64,000 nt of DNA from contig CAVRVD010000014.1 of NCBI GenBank assembly GCA_963724535.1, positions 248,001 to 312,000 on the forward strand, in the 5' to 3' direction. Below the pieces are notes generated by a model. That model was given only the letters and a program-made list of their open reading frames with translations. It had not been told where the DNA came from and made no database searches. The position numbers and the translations under genes are program-made. Source of the stretch: JADJPO01 sp963724535. GTDB taxonomy: Bacteria; Actinomycetota; Actinomycetes; Actinomycetales; Kineosporiaceae. Every line of letters begins with the position of its first letter. Within the stretch, counting starts at the first letter, position 1. Shown in pieces: positions 17,618 to 26,140 of this stretch.

Positions 17618-18708
17618 GATCTCGCTCCACTTCGTGCCGGGTCGCGGTCATAGCGGTCCTGCAGTTCCAGCTGCGGATCGAGGGTGTAGGCCTCCAGGCC
17701 GACCTCCTCGCCCGGCGGGCCGGTCTCGATCAGGCGACGGACGGCCGCCAGCACGTCATCGGTCCCCCCGGTCAGGCTCGGCAGGGTCGCCGACATGGCC
17801 TGCAGCACGTCGGCCCAGGGCGAGCCGTTCTCCTGCAGGGCGATCCGCAACATCTCCACCCCAGGACGGTGCTCGTTGAGCAGTCGCCAGGCCTCCTCCA
17901 GCCCCGGGCCCGCCCCGAACTCCAGTACCACGGCGAGGTGGTCGGGAAGCTCCTCGTCGACCGGCTCCAGCCCGGCCCGGCGGTAGGCCTGCTTGACCTC
18001 GGTCTTGTGGTTGAAGTAGACCTTCTTGTACGGGCAGCCGGAGATGCACATCCGCCAGCCGCGACAGCGGTCCTGGTCGACCAGGACGATCCCGTCCTCG
18101 CTGCGCTTGTAGATCGCCCCGCTCGGACACGCGGCCGCGCAGGTCGGGTTGAGGCAGTGCTCGCAGATCCGGGGCAGGTAGAACATGAAGGTCTGCTCGA
18201 GCTCGAACTTGACCTTGGTGTTCATCCCGCGCAGGACCACGTCGCGTCCGGCGTGCTCGGTGCTGCCACCCAGGTTGTCGTCCCAGTTCGCCGACCAGCG
18301 CACCTGCATCGGCTTGCCGCTGATCAGCGAGTGCGGCCGGGCCACCGGGAAGGTGTCCTGCGCCGGGGCGTTGGTCAGTGTCTCGTAGTCGTAGGTCCAC
18401 GGTTCGTAGTAGTCGTCGAGAGAAGGCAGCTTGGGGTTGGCGAAGATCCGGCTGAGTCGCTTGAGCCGGCCGCCGGAGCGGGGGACCAGCCGTCCGTCGC
18501 CGCGCCGGACCCACCCGCCCTGCCAGGTGTCCTGGTCCTCGTAGGTGCGCGGGTAGCCCAACCCGGGGCGGGTCTCGACGTTGTTGAACCACACGTACTC
18601 GGTGCCGGACCGGTTGGTCCACGCCTGCTTGCAGGTGACCGAGCAGGTGTGACAGCCGAGGCACTTGTCGAGGTTCATCACCATGGCCATCTGGGCCATC
18701 ACCTTCAT
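17614..18708 (-). pseudogene. narH-narJ chimaera from an in-frame deletion
   Basis: A 364-codon open frame starting as NarH (MKVMAQMAMVMNLDKCLGC) and ending as NarJ. Residues 1 to about 235 match the NarH iron-sulfur subunit: first cysteine group CLGCHTCSVTC, then CEHCLNPTCAAACPSG and CRGWRMCISGCPYKKVYFNHKT. Right after NHKT (about 17993-18004) the sequence switches to KQAYRRAGLEPVDEELPDHL, which belongs to the middle of NarJ, the molybdenum-cofactor assembly chaperone. It runs to the normal NarJ end (EEVGLEAYTLDPQL). So the NarH C-terminal half, with its fourth cysteine group, and roughly the first 110 residues of NarJ are gone. The join keeps the frame. The start overlaps the ancestral narG stop. 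It cannot form a full NarH. Confidence 0.9.
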
Positions 18709-20058
18709 CAGTACTGCACCTCCTGGGAACGTCGGCGGATGGTGGTGATCTCGTCTCGCTGGTTCCCGGTGGGGCCGAGGTAGTTGAAGGCGAAGGACAG
18801 CTGGGCTTAGCCGCCGATCAGGTGGCTGGGCTTGACCATGATCCGGGTCAGCGAGTTGTGGATCCCGCCGCGCTTGCCGGTCGACTCCACCCGCGGGACG
18901 TCGATCAGCCGGTCCTGGGCGTGGTGCATGTAGACGGTGCCCTCGGGCATCCGGTGGCTGACGATCGCCCGGGCGACGACCACGCCGTTGCGGTTGGTCG
19001 CCTCCACCCAGTCGTTGTCCTTGATCCCGACCTTGGCGGCGTCGACGTCGGAGATCCAGATGTTCTGCCCGCCGCGGGACAGCGAGAGCATGAACAGGTT
19101 GTCCTGGTACTCGGAGTGGATCGACCACTTGCTGTGCGGGGTCAGATAGCGCACGCTGACGCCGAGCTCACCGACCGCACCGATCTCGGGTTCCCCGAAC
19201 AGCCGGGTCATGTTCAGCGGTGGCCGGTAGGTCGGCAGGCATTCGCCGAGGTCGGCGATCCAGTCATGGTCGAGGTAGAAGTGCTGCCGGCCGGTCAGGG
19301 TGTGCCACGGCTTGGCCCGCTCGGTGTTGATCGTGAACGGGCTGTAGCGCCGTCCGCCGGTCTCGGAGCCGGACCACTCCGGTGAGGTGATCACCGGAAC
19401 CGGGGCCGCCTGGGTGTCGGCGAAGCGGATCAGCTTGCCCTCGTGCTCGGCGGCCAGGTCGCGCAGGGCGGTGCCGGTGCGCTGCTCCAGGGTGGCGAAG
19501 GCCTGGGTGGCCAGATGGCCGTTGGTGGTCCCGGACAGCGCCATGATCGTCTCGGCGACCTGGATGCCGGTACGCAGCTGCGGCCGGCCCTCGGCGACCC
19601 CGCCGCGCACGGTCCCTTGGTGTGCTTGAGGTGGTCGACCTCGCGCGCCAGGCGGTAGGTGAGCGCCTTGGTCGTCGCGCCGAGGGTGTCCATCAGCGGT
19701 CCCAGGGCGGCCATCTTCTCGGCCACGGCCCCGTAGTCGCGTTCCACGACAACGAGTTTGGGCATCGTCACACCCGGCACCGGGTCGCATTCCCCCTTGG
19801 TCCAGTCGCGGACCACACCGCGCGGGGTGGCCAGCTCGCCCGGGGTGTCGTGCAGCATCGGCTGGGCGACCAGGTCCTTGCGCACCCCCAGGTGCTCGGC
19901 CGCCAGCGGGGCGAACGCCTCGGCGATCGCGGCGAAGATGTCCCAGTCGGTGCGGGTCTGCCAGGGCGGGCTGATCGCCGGGTTGAACGAGTGGATGAAC
20001 GGGTGCATGTCCGTGGTGTTGATGTCGTGCTTCTCATACCAGGTGGCCGGCGCCGCGG
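18708..20058 (-). pseudogene. narG remnant: 3' part only, with a frameshift and a nonsense codon
   Basis: Only about the last 450 codons of the catalytic molybdenum subunit remain (NarG is normally over 1200). The 5' piece begins inside the family motif ATWYEKHDINTTDMHPF near 20058 and runs in one frame to about 19618 (LKHTKG). There one base of a G run is missing, and homology continues in another frame as TVRGGVAEGRP. That frame runs to PSHLIGG and meets TAA at 18807-18809, where family members have a Tyr. Past it the ancestral tail AQLSFAFNYLGPTGNQRDE...RRSQEVQY is still readable to a TGA at 18708-18710 that overlaps the narH start. Three independent lesions (5' loss, frameshift, stop) make this a pseudogene. 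Confidence 0.92.
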
Positions 20059-20064
20059 CCCAGG

Positions 20065-20564
20065 TGCTCGTTGAGGGCGACTCGGTGCCCGACCCGGTCG
20101 CCTACGTCTTCCTCGGTCCGTTGGTGGGAGCGGGGGCCAGGGTGGTGTTCAGCCCGCTGACCGACCGGATGGGGGGTGCGATCTGGACCCTGATCTCTGA
20201 GGTCGGTCTGGTCGCCTCGATCCTCTACACGATGTCCGCGCTGGTCCCGGACACCTCCTCGGCAGCTGCCCTGCAGTCGGGCTTTCGCGCCTTCCTGTGG
20301 GGGATGCTGGCGATCTTCCTGTTCAGCGGGATCGGCAACGCCTCGACGTTCAAGCAGATGCCGATGATCTTCGAACGGCGACAGGCCGGCGGGGTGATCG
20401 GCTGGACGGCCGCGATCGCCGCGTTCGGGCCGTTCCTGTTCGGCGTCGGCCTGACCATCATGGCGCCGCGGACCTTCTACGCGATCGGCGCGGTCTGGGC
20501 CGTGATGTGCGTGGCGCTCACGTGGTGGCGCTACGCGCGGCCGGGGGCACCGAAGCGCTCGTAG
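20065..20564 (+). pseudogene. narK remnant: 3' third of a nitrate/nitrite MFS transporter
   Basis: From about 20077 the plus strand encodes GDSVPDPVAYVFLGPLVGAG, FSPLTDRMGGAIWTL, SGIGNASTFKQMPMIF and GGVIGWTAAIAAFGPFLFG, the C-terminal six-helix half of NarK-type nitrate/nitrite antiporters, ending normally at 20564. The first half is absent. To the left of the join lies antisense narG sequence, so the open frame that runs through the join is accidental. Because narG reads left and narK reads right, their 5' ends faced each other. One deletion of the shared upstream region plus both 5' parts explains the structure. It has no promoter or start and should not be expressed as a transporter. Confidence 0.88.
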
Positions 20565-20833
20565 CTGGTCGGGTCGACGGTCGTCGCGCGGCGGCGGCGG
20601 AAGACCGGGTAGGCGCTGACGTTGCCGCCGGAGTCGGTGGACGTCGACCAGTACGTCAACGTCCACCCGGTCGCCTCGACCACCTGCAGGCTCTCCGACC
20701 ACGGCTCGACCTCACCGTGGTCGGGTTGGCTCCACATCGAGGTCTTCAGCCGGACGGCGAAGAACTCCTGCTCGCGCCCATGGGCGGCCCGGGCGTCCTC
20801 GGCGAGCTTGGCCAGGTCAGACTCTCGGCTCAT
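20531..20833 (-). CDS. Small conserved hypothetical protein
   Basis: A 100-residue acidic protein, SRESDLAKLAEDARAAHGREQEFFAVRL...SMWSQPDHGEVEPWSESLQVVEATGWTLTYWSTSTDSGGNVSAYPVFRRR. I do not recognise a named family, but the composition, the Trp/Tyr-rich beta pattern and the codon use are those of a real gene. ATG 20833 is chosen because TACAGT sits exactly seven bases upstream (20841-20846), a leaderless promoter; GTG 20842 would overlap it. Its 3' end overlaps the 3' end of the narK remnant by 34 bases, tail to tail. No signal peptide or membrane segment. A stand-alone cytoplasmic protein of unknown role. Confidence 0.6.
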   Translation of the reverse strand: MSRESDLAKLAEDARAAHGREQEFFAVRLKTSMWSQPDHGEVEPWSESLQVVEATGWTLTYWSTSTDSGGNVSAYPVFRRRRATTVDPTSYERFGAPGRA

Positions 20834-20840
20834 ACCGGGC

Positions 20841-20846
20841 ACTGTA
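20841..20846 (-). promoter_or_regulatory. Leaderless -10 hexamer for the small hypothetical gene
   Basis: TACAGT on the minus strand, then 7 bases, then ATG 20833. A second TAGAGT lies 13 bases further upstream. Confidence 0.5.
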
Positions 20847-20898
20847 CGACGGGCACTCTACGAGCCGGGCCGGCCCGGGGCCGGCGTGGGCCATGTCT

Positions 20899-20968
20899 TG
20901 CCTGGAGGTCGGTGCCCGGAGATCGGTGCCTGGAGATCGGTGCCTGGAGGTCGGTGCCTGGAGGTAGG
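20899..20968 (+). repeat. 14-bp tandem repeat, five copies
   Basis: Five consecutive 14-bp units based on TGCCTGGAGGTCGG lie at 20899-20912, 20913-20926, 20927-20940, 20941-20954 and 20955-20968. Each differs from that sequence at 0-2 positions. The array lies between the divergent small hypothetical gene and the glycosylase-like gene, just upstream of the latter's GTG. Fourteen bases is not a multiple of three, so it is not a coding repeat. Confidence 0.9.
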
Positions 20969-21006
20969 TGGCCCCGAATGTCGGTGCCCTGGGTGAAGAT
21001 GTCCCG

Positions 21007-21981
21007 GTGACCAGCCCGCGCAGCAGGACCTGGCGGCCCGCGGCCCCGGTGTCGGTTCGGGCCACCCTGTCCTCGCTGCGCCGCGGTGGCGGTGACCCCT
21101 GCCACCGGGTGCAGCCGGACGGCGTGCTGTGGCGGGCGACGCGGACGCCGGACGGACCGGTGCTGCTGCGGCTGGAGGCGTTGCCGGCCGACGGCGTGGT
21201 TCGGACCCACGTCTGGGGACCGGGCGGCGACTGGGCGCTGGACGGCGTGCCGGACCTGCTCGGGCAGCGCGACGAACCGTCCGGCTTCACCCCGTCACCG
21301 GACCACCCGCGGCTGGTGGCCGCCTGGCGGGCCCGGCGGACCTGGCGGGTGACCCGGTCCCGCGCTGTCTTCGAGGCGCTCGCTGCGGCGGCGCTGGAAC
21401 AGCGGGTCACCGGCGGCGAGGCACATGCGGCCTGGCGCGGGCTGGTGAACCGGTTCGGTGAGGTGGCACCGGGCCCGGCGGGCATCGAGGGGACCTACGC
21501 CCACCGCATGCACGTTCCGCCGAGCCCGCGCGACTGGTTGGCCATCCCCACCTGGGAGTGGCTGCGGGTCGGCGTGGAGGAGGCGCGGCGCCGGGTGGTC
21601 GTCGCCGCGGCGCGGGTCGCCGGCCGGCTGGAGCAGACCCTCGACCTGGACGGCGAGGACTGTGGCGAGCGGGTCGCGGCGGCGCTGCGCGTCGTCCCCG
21701 GGGTCGGGGTCTGGACCGCGGCCGAGGTCCGGCAACGGGCGCACGGCGACGCGGACGCCTTCTCCTGGAGCGACTTCCACGTCGCGCGGAACGTGTCCTG
21801 GGCGTTGACCGGGAAGGTGCTGGACGACGTTGGCTGTGCCGAGGTCATCGAGCGTTACCGCGGCCACCGCTACCGGGTACAACGGTTGCTGGAGATGGAC
21901 GGGGCGAGCCGGCCCCGGGTGGCACCGCGGATGACGCTGCCGACGCACCTGCCCCGGGTGCCGGGGGGGCGGACGCGCTGA
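21007..21981 (+). CDS. DNA-3-methyladenine glycosylase II-like (HhH-GPD) protein
   Basis: A 324-residue protein related to the AlkA-type base-excision glycosylases of actinobacteria. The helix-hairpin-helix region reads VVPGVGVWTAAEVRQRAHGDADAFSWSDFHVARNV (about residues 235-270). It is followed by the position where the catalytic Asp of the superfamily lies (D of WSDFHV or the preceding DAD). The N-terminal part is an AlkA-like beta domain (VQPDGVLWRATRTPDGPVLLRLEAL). GTG 21007 is chosen because the 13 codons before it fall in the repeat region. It should act in the cytoplasm, removing alkylated purines. It is placed head to head with the small hypothetical gene across a 14-bp repeat array. 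Confidence 0.8.
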   Translation: MTSPRSRTWRPAAPVSVRATLSSLRRGGGDPCHRVQPDGVLWRATRTPDGPVLLRLEALPADGVVRTHVWGPGGDWALDGVPDLLGQRDEPSGFTPSPDHPRLVAAWRARRTWRVTRSRAVFEALAAAALEQRVTGGEAHAAWRGLVNRFGEVAPGPAGIEGTYAHRMHVPPSPRDWLAIPTWEWLRVGVEEARRRVVVAAARVAGRLEQTLDLDGEDCGERVAAALRVVPGVGVWTAAEVRQRAHGDADAFSWSDFHVARNVSWALTGKVLDDVGCAEVIERYRGHRYRVQRLLEMDGASRPRVAPRMTLPTHLPRVPGGRTR

Positions 21982-21986
21982 GAGCG

Positions 21987-23225
21987 TCATCGTCCTGGCC
22001 GAGGGCGGCGCAGCGCCACGGCGGCGATGACCAGATACCCCACGGCGGCCAGCGCGTACAGCCCGGCATGGTCCAGGACCGTCGAGCCGAGCGCGTACAG
22101 CCCGTACACCGCGATCGTGGCCAGGTCGGTGCCCAGCCCGGCCAGCGAGGTGATGGTGGATCGGGCCCGCCCGTCGATGGCGTGCTGCAGCCGGGCGTCG
22201 GTCGCGACCGTGGCCAGCTGGAACGCCCCGAACGCCACCGCCAGGGCCACGAAGCCCGCCGGGTGGCGCACCAACGCCCCGGCGGCCATCGCCATCGCAC
22301 CGACCGTCAGCCAGGTCGCCAGGGTGCGTCGCGACATCAGCCCGCCGCGGGCCACACCTGCGGCCAGGCCACCGGCCACGATCCCGGCGTCCAGCAGCAC
22401 GAGCAGCAGCGGAACGAGGGCCACCGCGACCCCGGTCTGCGCGGCCAGCAGCGGAGTGAACTCCTCCAGGGAGCCCCACAGCGCACTGACCACCGGGACC
22501 AGCAGCACCGCTGACCGCACTGACGGGCGGCCCCGCACCTGCGCCAGACCCGTACGCAGCAGGGCCAGATAGGCGCGGTATCCCGCGGGGTCGTCCTGGT
22601 CCGGTTGCGCACCGGGGCCCTCGGGCGAGCCGCTGGTCGGGACGTCACGCCCGTGCGGGAAGGTGACCGCGACTGCGGCACAGGCCAGGCAGGCCGTCAC
22701 GCTTGCTGCACCCACGGCTGCGTAGCCGCCGACGGCGAACACCGGTGCAGCCAGGGCGGTCCCGGCCGCCACGGCGGCGGTGGCGACCGCCGTGGACCGG
22801 CCGATCACGGCCAGGTACCGCTGCTGGGCACCGCTGCGGGCCAGCTCCTCGTAGACCAGCGACTCGAGCGCCCCCGAGCGCAGCGCGCCGCCCAGGCCCC
22901 ACAGCACGAACCCGGCCGCGAACGCCGGGTAGGACGGCACCAGCACCCACAGTGCGAACCCCGTGCCGGCGCACAGCGGGGCCAGCACCAGCATCAGCCG
23001 CCGCGAGACGAGGTCCGCCCAGACCCCGGAGGGAACCTCGACCAGCAGGCTGGTCAGCGCCCAGAGGACGAACAGCGAGGAGATCTGCGCGGTGGACAGG
23101 CCGGTCTGGGCGAACAGCACCGCGTACAGCGGGTAGAGGAGGACCAGGTCCTCGAAGAACACGTAGGCGTAGAGCCGGGTGGCGAGCCGGTCTGCCGGCA
23201 GCGCCCCGGGTGAGGCGTACGACAT
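21987..23225 (-). CDS. MFS transporter
   Basis: A 412-residue permease of the major facilitator superfamily with twelve hydrophobic segments. The loop between segments 2 and 3 reads EVPSGVWADLVSRRLML, the form of the MFS motif G-x-x-x-D-R-x-G-R-R found in the drug-exporter-like group. The central loop after segment 6 (about 195-220) is hydrophilic (GRDVPTSGSPEGPGAQPDQDDP). ATG 23225 has AGGAAGG six bases upstream, a clear ribosome-binding site, unlike many leaderless genes here. The gene is convergent with the glycosylase-like gene, 5 bases apart. Substrate unknown; export is more likely than import from the motif. Confidence 0.85.
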   Translation of the reverse strand: MSYASPGALPADRLATRLYAYVFFEDLVLLYPLYAVLFAQTGLSTAQISSLFVLWALTSLLVEVPSGVWADLVSRRLMLVLAPLCAGTGFALWVLVPSYPAFAAGFVLWGLGGALRSGALESLVYEELARSGAQQRYLAVIGRSTAVATAAVAAGTALAAPVFAVGGYAAVGAASVTACLACAAVAVTFPHGRDVPTSGSPEGPGAQPDQDDPAGYRAYLALLRTGLAQVRGRPSVRSAVLLVPVVSALWGSLEEFTPLLAAQTGVAVALVPLLLVLLDAGIVAGGLAAGVARGGLMSRRTLATWLTVGAMAMAAGALVRHPAGFVALAVAFGAFQLATVATDARLQHAIDGRARSTITSLAGLGTDLATIAVYGLYALGSTVLDHAGLYALAAVGYLVIAAVALRRPRPGR

Positions 23226-23394
23226 GAGACCTTCCTGACAGGTGAGGGCGGACGGGAGGCGGACGGCAGGGTCCGCGGGGGTCCGCGCTCACGCGTCGGG
23301 AGAAGGCCGCTGAAGCATCGCCAGGATCAATGTCGCCAGGTCACCTGCCCATCATCACCCGTGGGCCCGGCTCCGTCGAGGCCGAACCGCCGCC

Positions 23395-24471
23395 TCAGCC
23401 AGTCAGATGACAGCCGCCGTCGGCGTCGACGACCAGCTGCAGGCGCAGGCCCTCCGCCCAGGCGGCGACCACCACCCGCTGGGCGAGTGCCCCGGCCCTG
23501 GCCCAGTGCTGTGGCGTCGACCCGGCGGGCCGCACCGAGACAGCCACGGCGGAGGCGTCGGCGAGGTGCATGGTGGGCCCGGTGTCGACACCCGCCGCGG
23601 CAGCCACGACCACCGCTCGCTCGAGCCGCTCCCGCGGCGTGCCTGAGACCGGTTGCGGCGCAACGTTCTCGTCGTCCGGCTCAAGCCCGATCGCCGCCCG
23701 CGCGGCTTCGGCATGCCCGTAGGCGAACCAGTCGTTCGCGGCCGGGCGCAGCAAGGCCGCCGCCCCCGGCCCATCCTGGTCGGTCACCAGGTGCGCGAGC
23801 CCACGCACCAGCGCCACCGGGACACCGCTCACCTTGCCCCTGACCAGATCGGCGGCCGAGGCGATCTCGTCGGCCAGCGCCCGTACGGTCACCTCCATCC
23901 GGCGGCCGTGGGTGTCCGGCACGCCGGTCAGGTCCTCGGCGACGATCAACCCGGCCGCCCCGATCGCGGTGTCGATCTGGCCGATCCGCCACGGCCGGCC
24001 GAGGGTGTCGGTGACGACCACCGCCACCCGGATCCCGCAGGCCGCGACCAGCGCCGTCCGCAGGGCCCGGGCCGAGCCGTCCGGGTCGGCTGGCAGGGCC
24101 AGCGGCGGCGAGCCGGGCGGCAGGTTCGAGGCGTCCACCCCGGCGGCGGCCAGCACCGGACCAGACCGGGAGAGGACGATCCTGGCCAGGCCGTGGGGGG
24201 TTCGCCGCTGGGCCACGACCCGCTCGGTCTGCGCAGCCACCGCCGCCTCGGCGGGCAGCGGCGCCCCGGTGGCGTCCCGCAGGAAGCGTCCCTCGGCCTT
24301 GGCCACCACCTTGCTGGCCACCGCCAGCACGTCCCCGTCGGCGAGCACCAGCCCGGACGCGGCGAGCGCGGCCAGCAGCGCCGCGGCCAGGTCGTCGCCG
24401 GGGGTGATCTCCGGTAGGCCGGGGACGGCGAGCAGCTCCAGCCGCACTGGGTGGGGCGGGTCCTGGGTCAC
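23395..24471 (-). CDS. cofE: Coenzyme F420:L-glutamate ligase (CofE domain, no nitroreductase domain)
   Basis: A 358-residue enzyme of F420 biosynthesis that adds gamma-linked L-glutamates to F420-0 using GTP. The CofE domain fills about residues 10-250: LELLAVPGLPEITPGDDLA, VLAVASKVVAKAEGRF, VVTDTLGRPWRIGQIDTAIGAAG and the LADEIASAADLVRGKVSGVPVALVRGL segment are all diagnostic. Mycobacterial FbiB is about 450 residues and has an FMN-binding nitroreductase-like C-terminal domain that reduces dehydro-F420-0. Here only about 100 residues follow and they lack its motifs. GTG 24471 overlaps the cofD stop by 4 bases. An alternative name, fbiB, would imply the missing domain. Confidence 0.9.
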   Translation of the reverse strand: MTQDPPHPVRLELLAVPGLPEITPGDDLAAALLAALAASGLVLADGDVLAVASKVVAKAEGRFLRDATGAPLPAEAAVAAQTERVVAQRRTPHGLARIVLSRSGPVLAAAGVDASNLPPGSPPLALPADPDGSARALRTALVAACGIRVAVVVTDTLGRPWRIGQIDTAIGAAGLIVAEDLTGVPDTHGRRMEVTVRALADEIASAADLVRGKVSGVPVALVRGLAHLVTDQDGPGAAALLRPAANDWFAYGHAEAARAAIGLEPDDENVAPQPVSGTPRERLERAVVVAAAAGVDTGPTMHLADASAVAVSVRPAGSTPQHWARAGALAQRVVVAAWAEGLRLQLVVDADGGCHLTG

Positions 24472-25511
24472 TGCCGGGCGGGCGCCAGGGCCTGCGCCAG
24501 GTCCACCGCGGCCCCGGCGATGTCGGCGGCCGCCGCGATGTCGGTCATCAGCAGCGGTCGCGCGTGCACGTGCACGCCGCCCGGGTGGTCGCCGTCCTCA
24601 TCGCCCTCGGCGACCAGCCACCCGTCGAGCAGGTCGGCGTACAGGCCGGCCACGGCGGCCGCATCGGTCTCGACGCCGATGGCCCGCAGGCAGGCATCGG
24701 CCATGCCGCGCACCGGGGCGCCGCCGACGATGGGGGAGACCCCGACCACCGGGGCGCTGCTGGCCCGCAGCGCCTCCCGCAGCCCGGGCACCCCGAGGAT
24801 GGTGCCGATCGAGACCACGGGGTTGCTCGGCGGCAACAGCAGGACGTCCGCCGCCGCGATCGCGTCCAGGACGCCCGGGGCCGGCCGGGCCTGCTCGATG
24901 CCCACGGCGAGGATCTGCCGGGCCGGCACGTCCGCGTGCAGCCGCACCCACCACTCCTGGAAGTGGACGGCGCGCCGCCGCGGCGCGTCCCCGGCGCCGG
25001 CAGGGTCGCCGGCCTCGGTGGGCGGATCGGAGTCGTCGCCGACCGGGTCGTCGATCACGACGTGGGTCTCGACCCGGTCGTCGCTCATCGGCAGCAGACG
25101 CACCCCGAGCTCCACGAGCCCCCAGCGGCGGGCCAGCTCCTCGGTGACCTGGGACAGCGGCAGTCCGGTGCCCAGCAGCCTGGTCCGGACGATGTGGGTG
25201 GCCAGGTCGCGGTCGCCGAGAGTGAACCACAGCGGCTGCGCCCCGTAGGCGGCCAGCTCCGCGGCGACCGAGAACGTCTCGTTGCGGCGGCCCCAGCCCT
25301 GCTCCTCGTGGATCCCCCCGCCCAGGGTGTACATCACCGTGTCCAGGTCCGGGCAGACCCGGAGCCCGTGCAGGGTGATGTCGTCGGCGGTGTTGCCGAT
25401 GACTGTCACCGTGTGCGGACCGGCGGCCCCGCGGTCCTGCTGCAGATGGTGCAGCAGGCCGCGCAGGAACCGCGCCCCACCGATGCCTCCAGCGAGTGCT
25501 GTGATCCGCAT
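24468..25511 (-). CDS. cofD: F420 biosynthesis transferase CofD/FbiA
   Basis: A 347-residue transferase that joins the activated phospho-enolpyruvyl or lactyl moiety to FO, giving (dehydro-)F420-0. The N-terminus ITALAGGIGGARFLRGLLHHL holds the glycine-rich nucleotide loop. TVIGNTADDITLHGLRVCPDLDTVMYTLGG and WFTLGDRDLATHIVRTRLL follow, and PPSNPVVSIGTILGVPGLREAL (about 235-255) is the conserved FO/GDP region. ATG 25511 is chosen because GGGAGG lies nine bases upstream; ATG 25520 would sit directly against that site. The insertion DSDPPTEAGDPAGAGD near residue 165 is a disordered loop. It is divergent from whiB2, a widely conserved actinobacterial arrangement. Confidence 0.93.
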   Translation of the reverse strand: MRITALAGGIGGARFLRGLLHHLQQDRGAAGPHTVTVIGNTADDITLHGLRVCPDLDTVMYTLGGGIHEEQGWGRRNETFSVAAELAAYGAQPLWFTLGDRDLATHIVRTRLLGTGLPLSQVTEELARRWGLVELGVRLLPMSDDRVETHVVIDDPVGDDSDPPTEAGDPAGAGDAPRRRAVHFQEWWVRLHADVPARQILAVGIEQARPAPGVLDAIAAADVLLLPPSNPVVSIGTILGVPGLREALRASSAPVVGVSPIVGGAPVRGMADACLRAIGVETDAAAVAGLYADLLDGWLVAEGDEDGDHPGGVHVHARPLLMTDIAAAADIAGAAVDLAQALAPARQ

Positions 25512-25794
25512 GTCGCCCATCCTCCCAGTCGGTTCCGGACGCCGGTCCGGGGGGCCGAGAGCCCGTCCGCGCGTCGTCGGGACACGCCGGATCGGGGCGC
25601 GGCTTGGCCGACCCGGTCCATCGGCTGTTCGCGGGAGTACCACCGAGTGGCTTGACGCACCGGGTACGACACGCGTGTAATTCCTTCAGTGTCATCCGGG
25701 TGGGCCACCTTGCGTGCCCGGGCAGGTACACAATGTGTTGAGTTGCGGCGACGGGTCGCGGCGCGTCGTGATGTGAGGGTCGAGGAGGGCACAA

Positions 25795-26112
25795 GTGCAC
25801 GAGCCGATGGCGATCACACTTCAGATCGCCTCTGAGCCGGCACTGTCGTTCGGGCACGGGGTGGGTCACGATACGCAGGCAGTGTTCCCTCCGGAGCTTG
25901 AGTGGCAGGAAAGGGCGTTGTGCGCCCAGACCGATCCAGAGGCCTTCTTCCCCGAGAAAGGTGGGTCGACCCGCGAGGCCAAGCGGGTCTGCATGTCCTG
26001 CGAGGTCCGCGCGGACTGCCTCGAGTACGCCCTGGCCAACGACGAACGCTTCGGTATCTGGGGCGGTCTGTCGGAGCGAGAGCGGCGCCGCGTCAAGAAG
26101 CACGCCGTCTGA
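25795..26112 (+). CDS. whiB2: WhiB2-type iron-sulfur transcription factor
   Basis: A 105-residue Wbl protein. Four Cys at 43, 66, 69 and 75 give the C-x22-C-x2-C-x5-C pattern that holds a 4Fe-4S cluster. GIWGG (87-91) is the turn that contacts the sigma factor, and the basic tail ERERRRVKKHAV is the DNA-binding end. The DPEAFFPEKGGSTREAKRVC stretch and the position next to cofD match WhiB2 (WhmD/WhiB of Streptomyces), which controls septation and division. GTG 25795 has GAGGAGG upstream; ATG 25807 is an alternative. The 283 bases between this gene and cofD are the longest conserved-looking upstream region in the first half of the window and probably hold regulatory sites. Confidence 0.93.
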   Translation: MHEPMAITLQIASEPALSFGHGVGHDTQAVFPPELEWQERALCAQTDPEAFFPEKGGSTREAKRVCMSCEVRADCLEYALANDERFGIWGGLSERERRRVKKHAV

Positions 26113-26140
26113 GGCGCCCATCCGGATCGCCACCGGCGCG

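Noticed and set aside
19758..20064. N-terminal extension of the narK fragment
   Set aside because: This part of the open frame is antisense to narG and has no transporter-like sequence. The frame is open by chance across the junction.
20899..20968. CRISPR array
   Set aside because: The units are only 14 bp and contiguous, with no spacers and no cas genes nearby.
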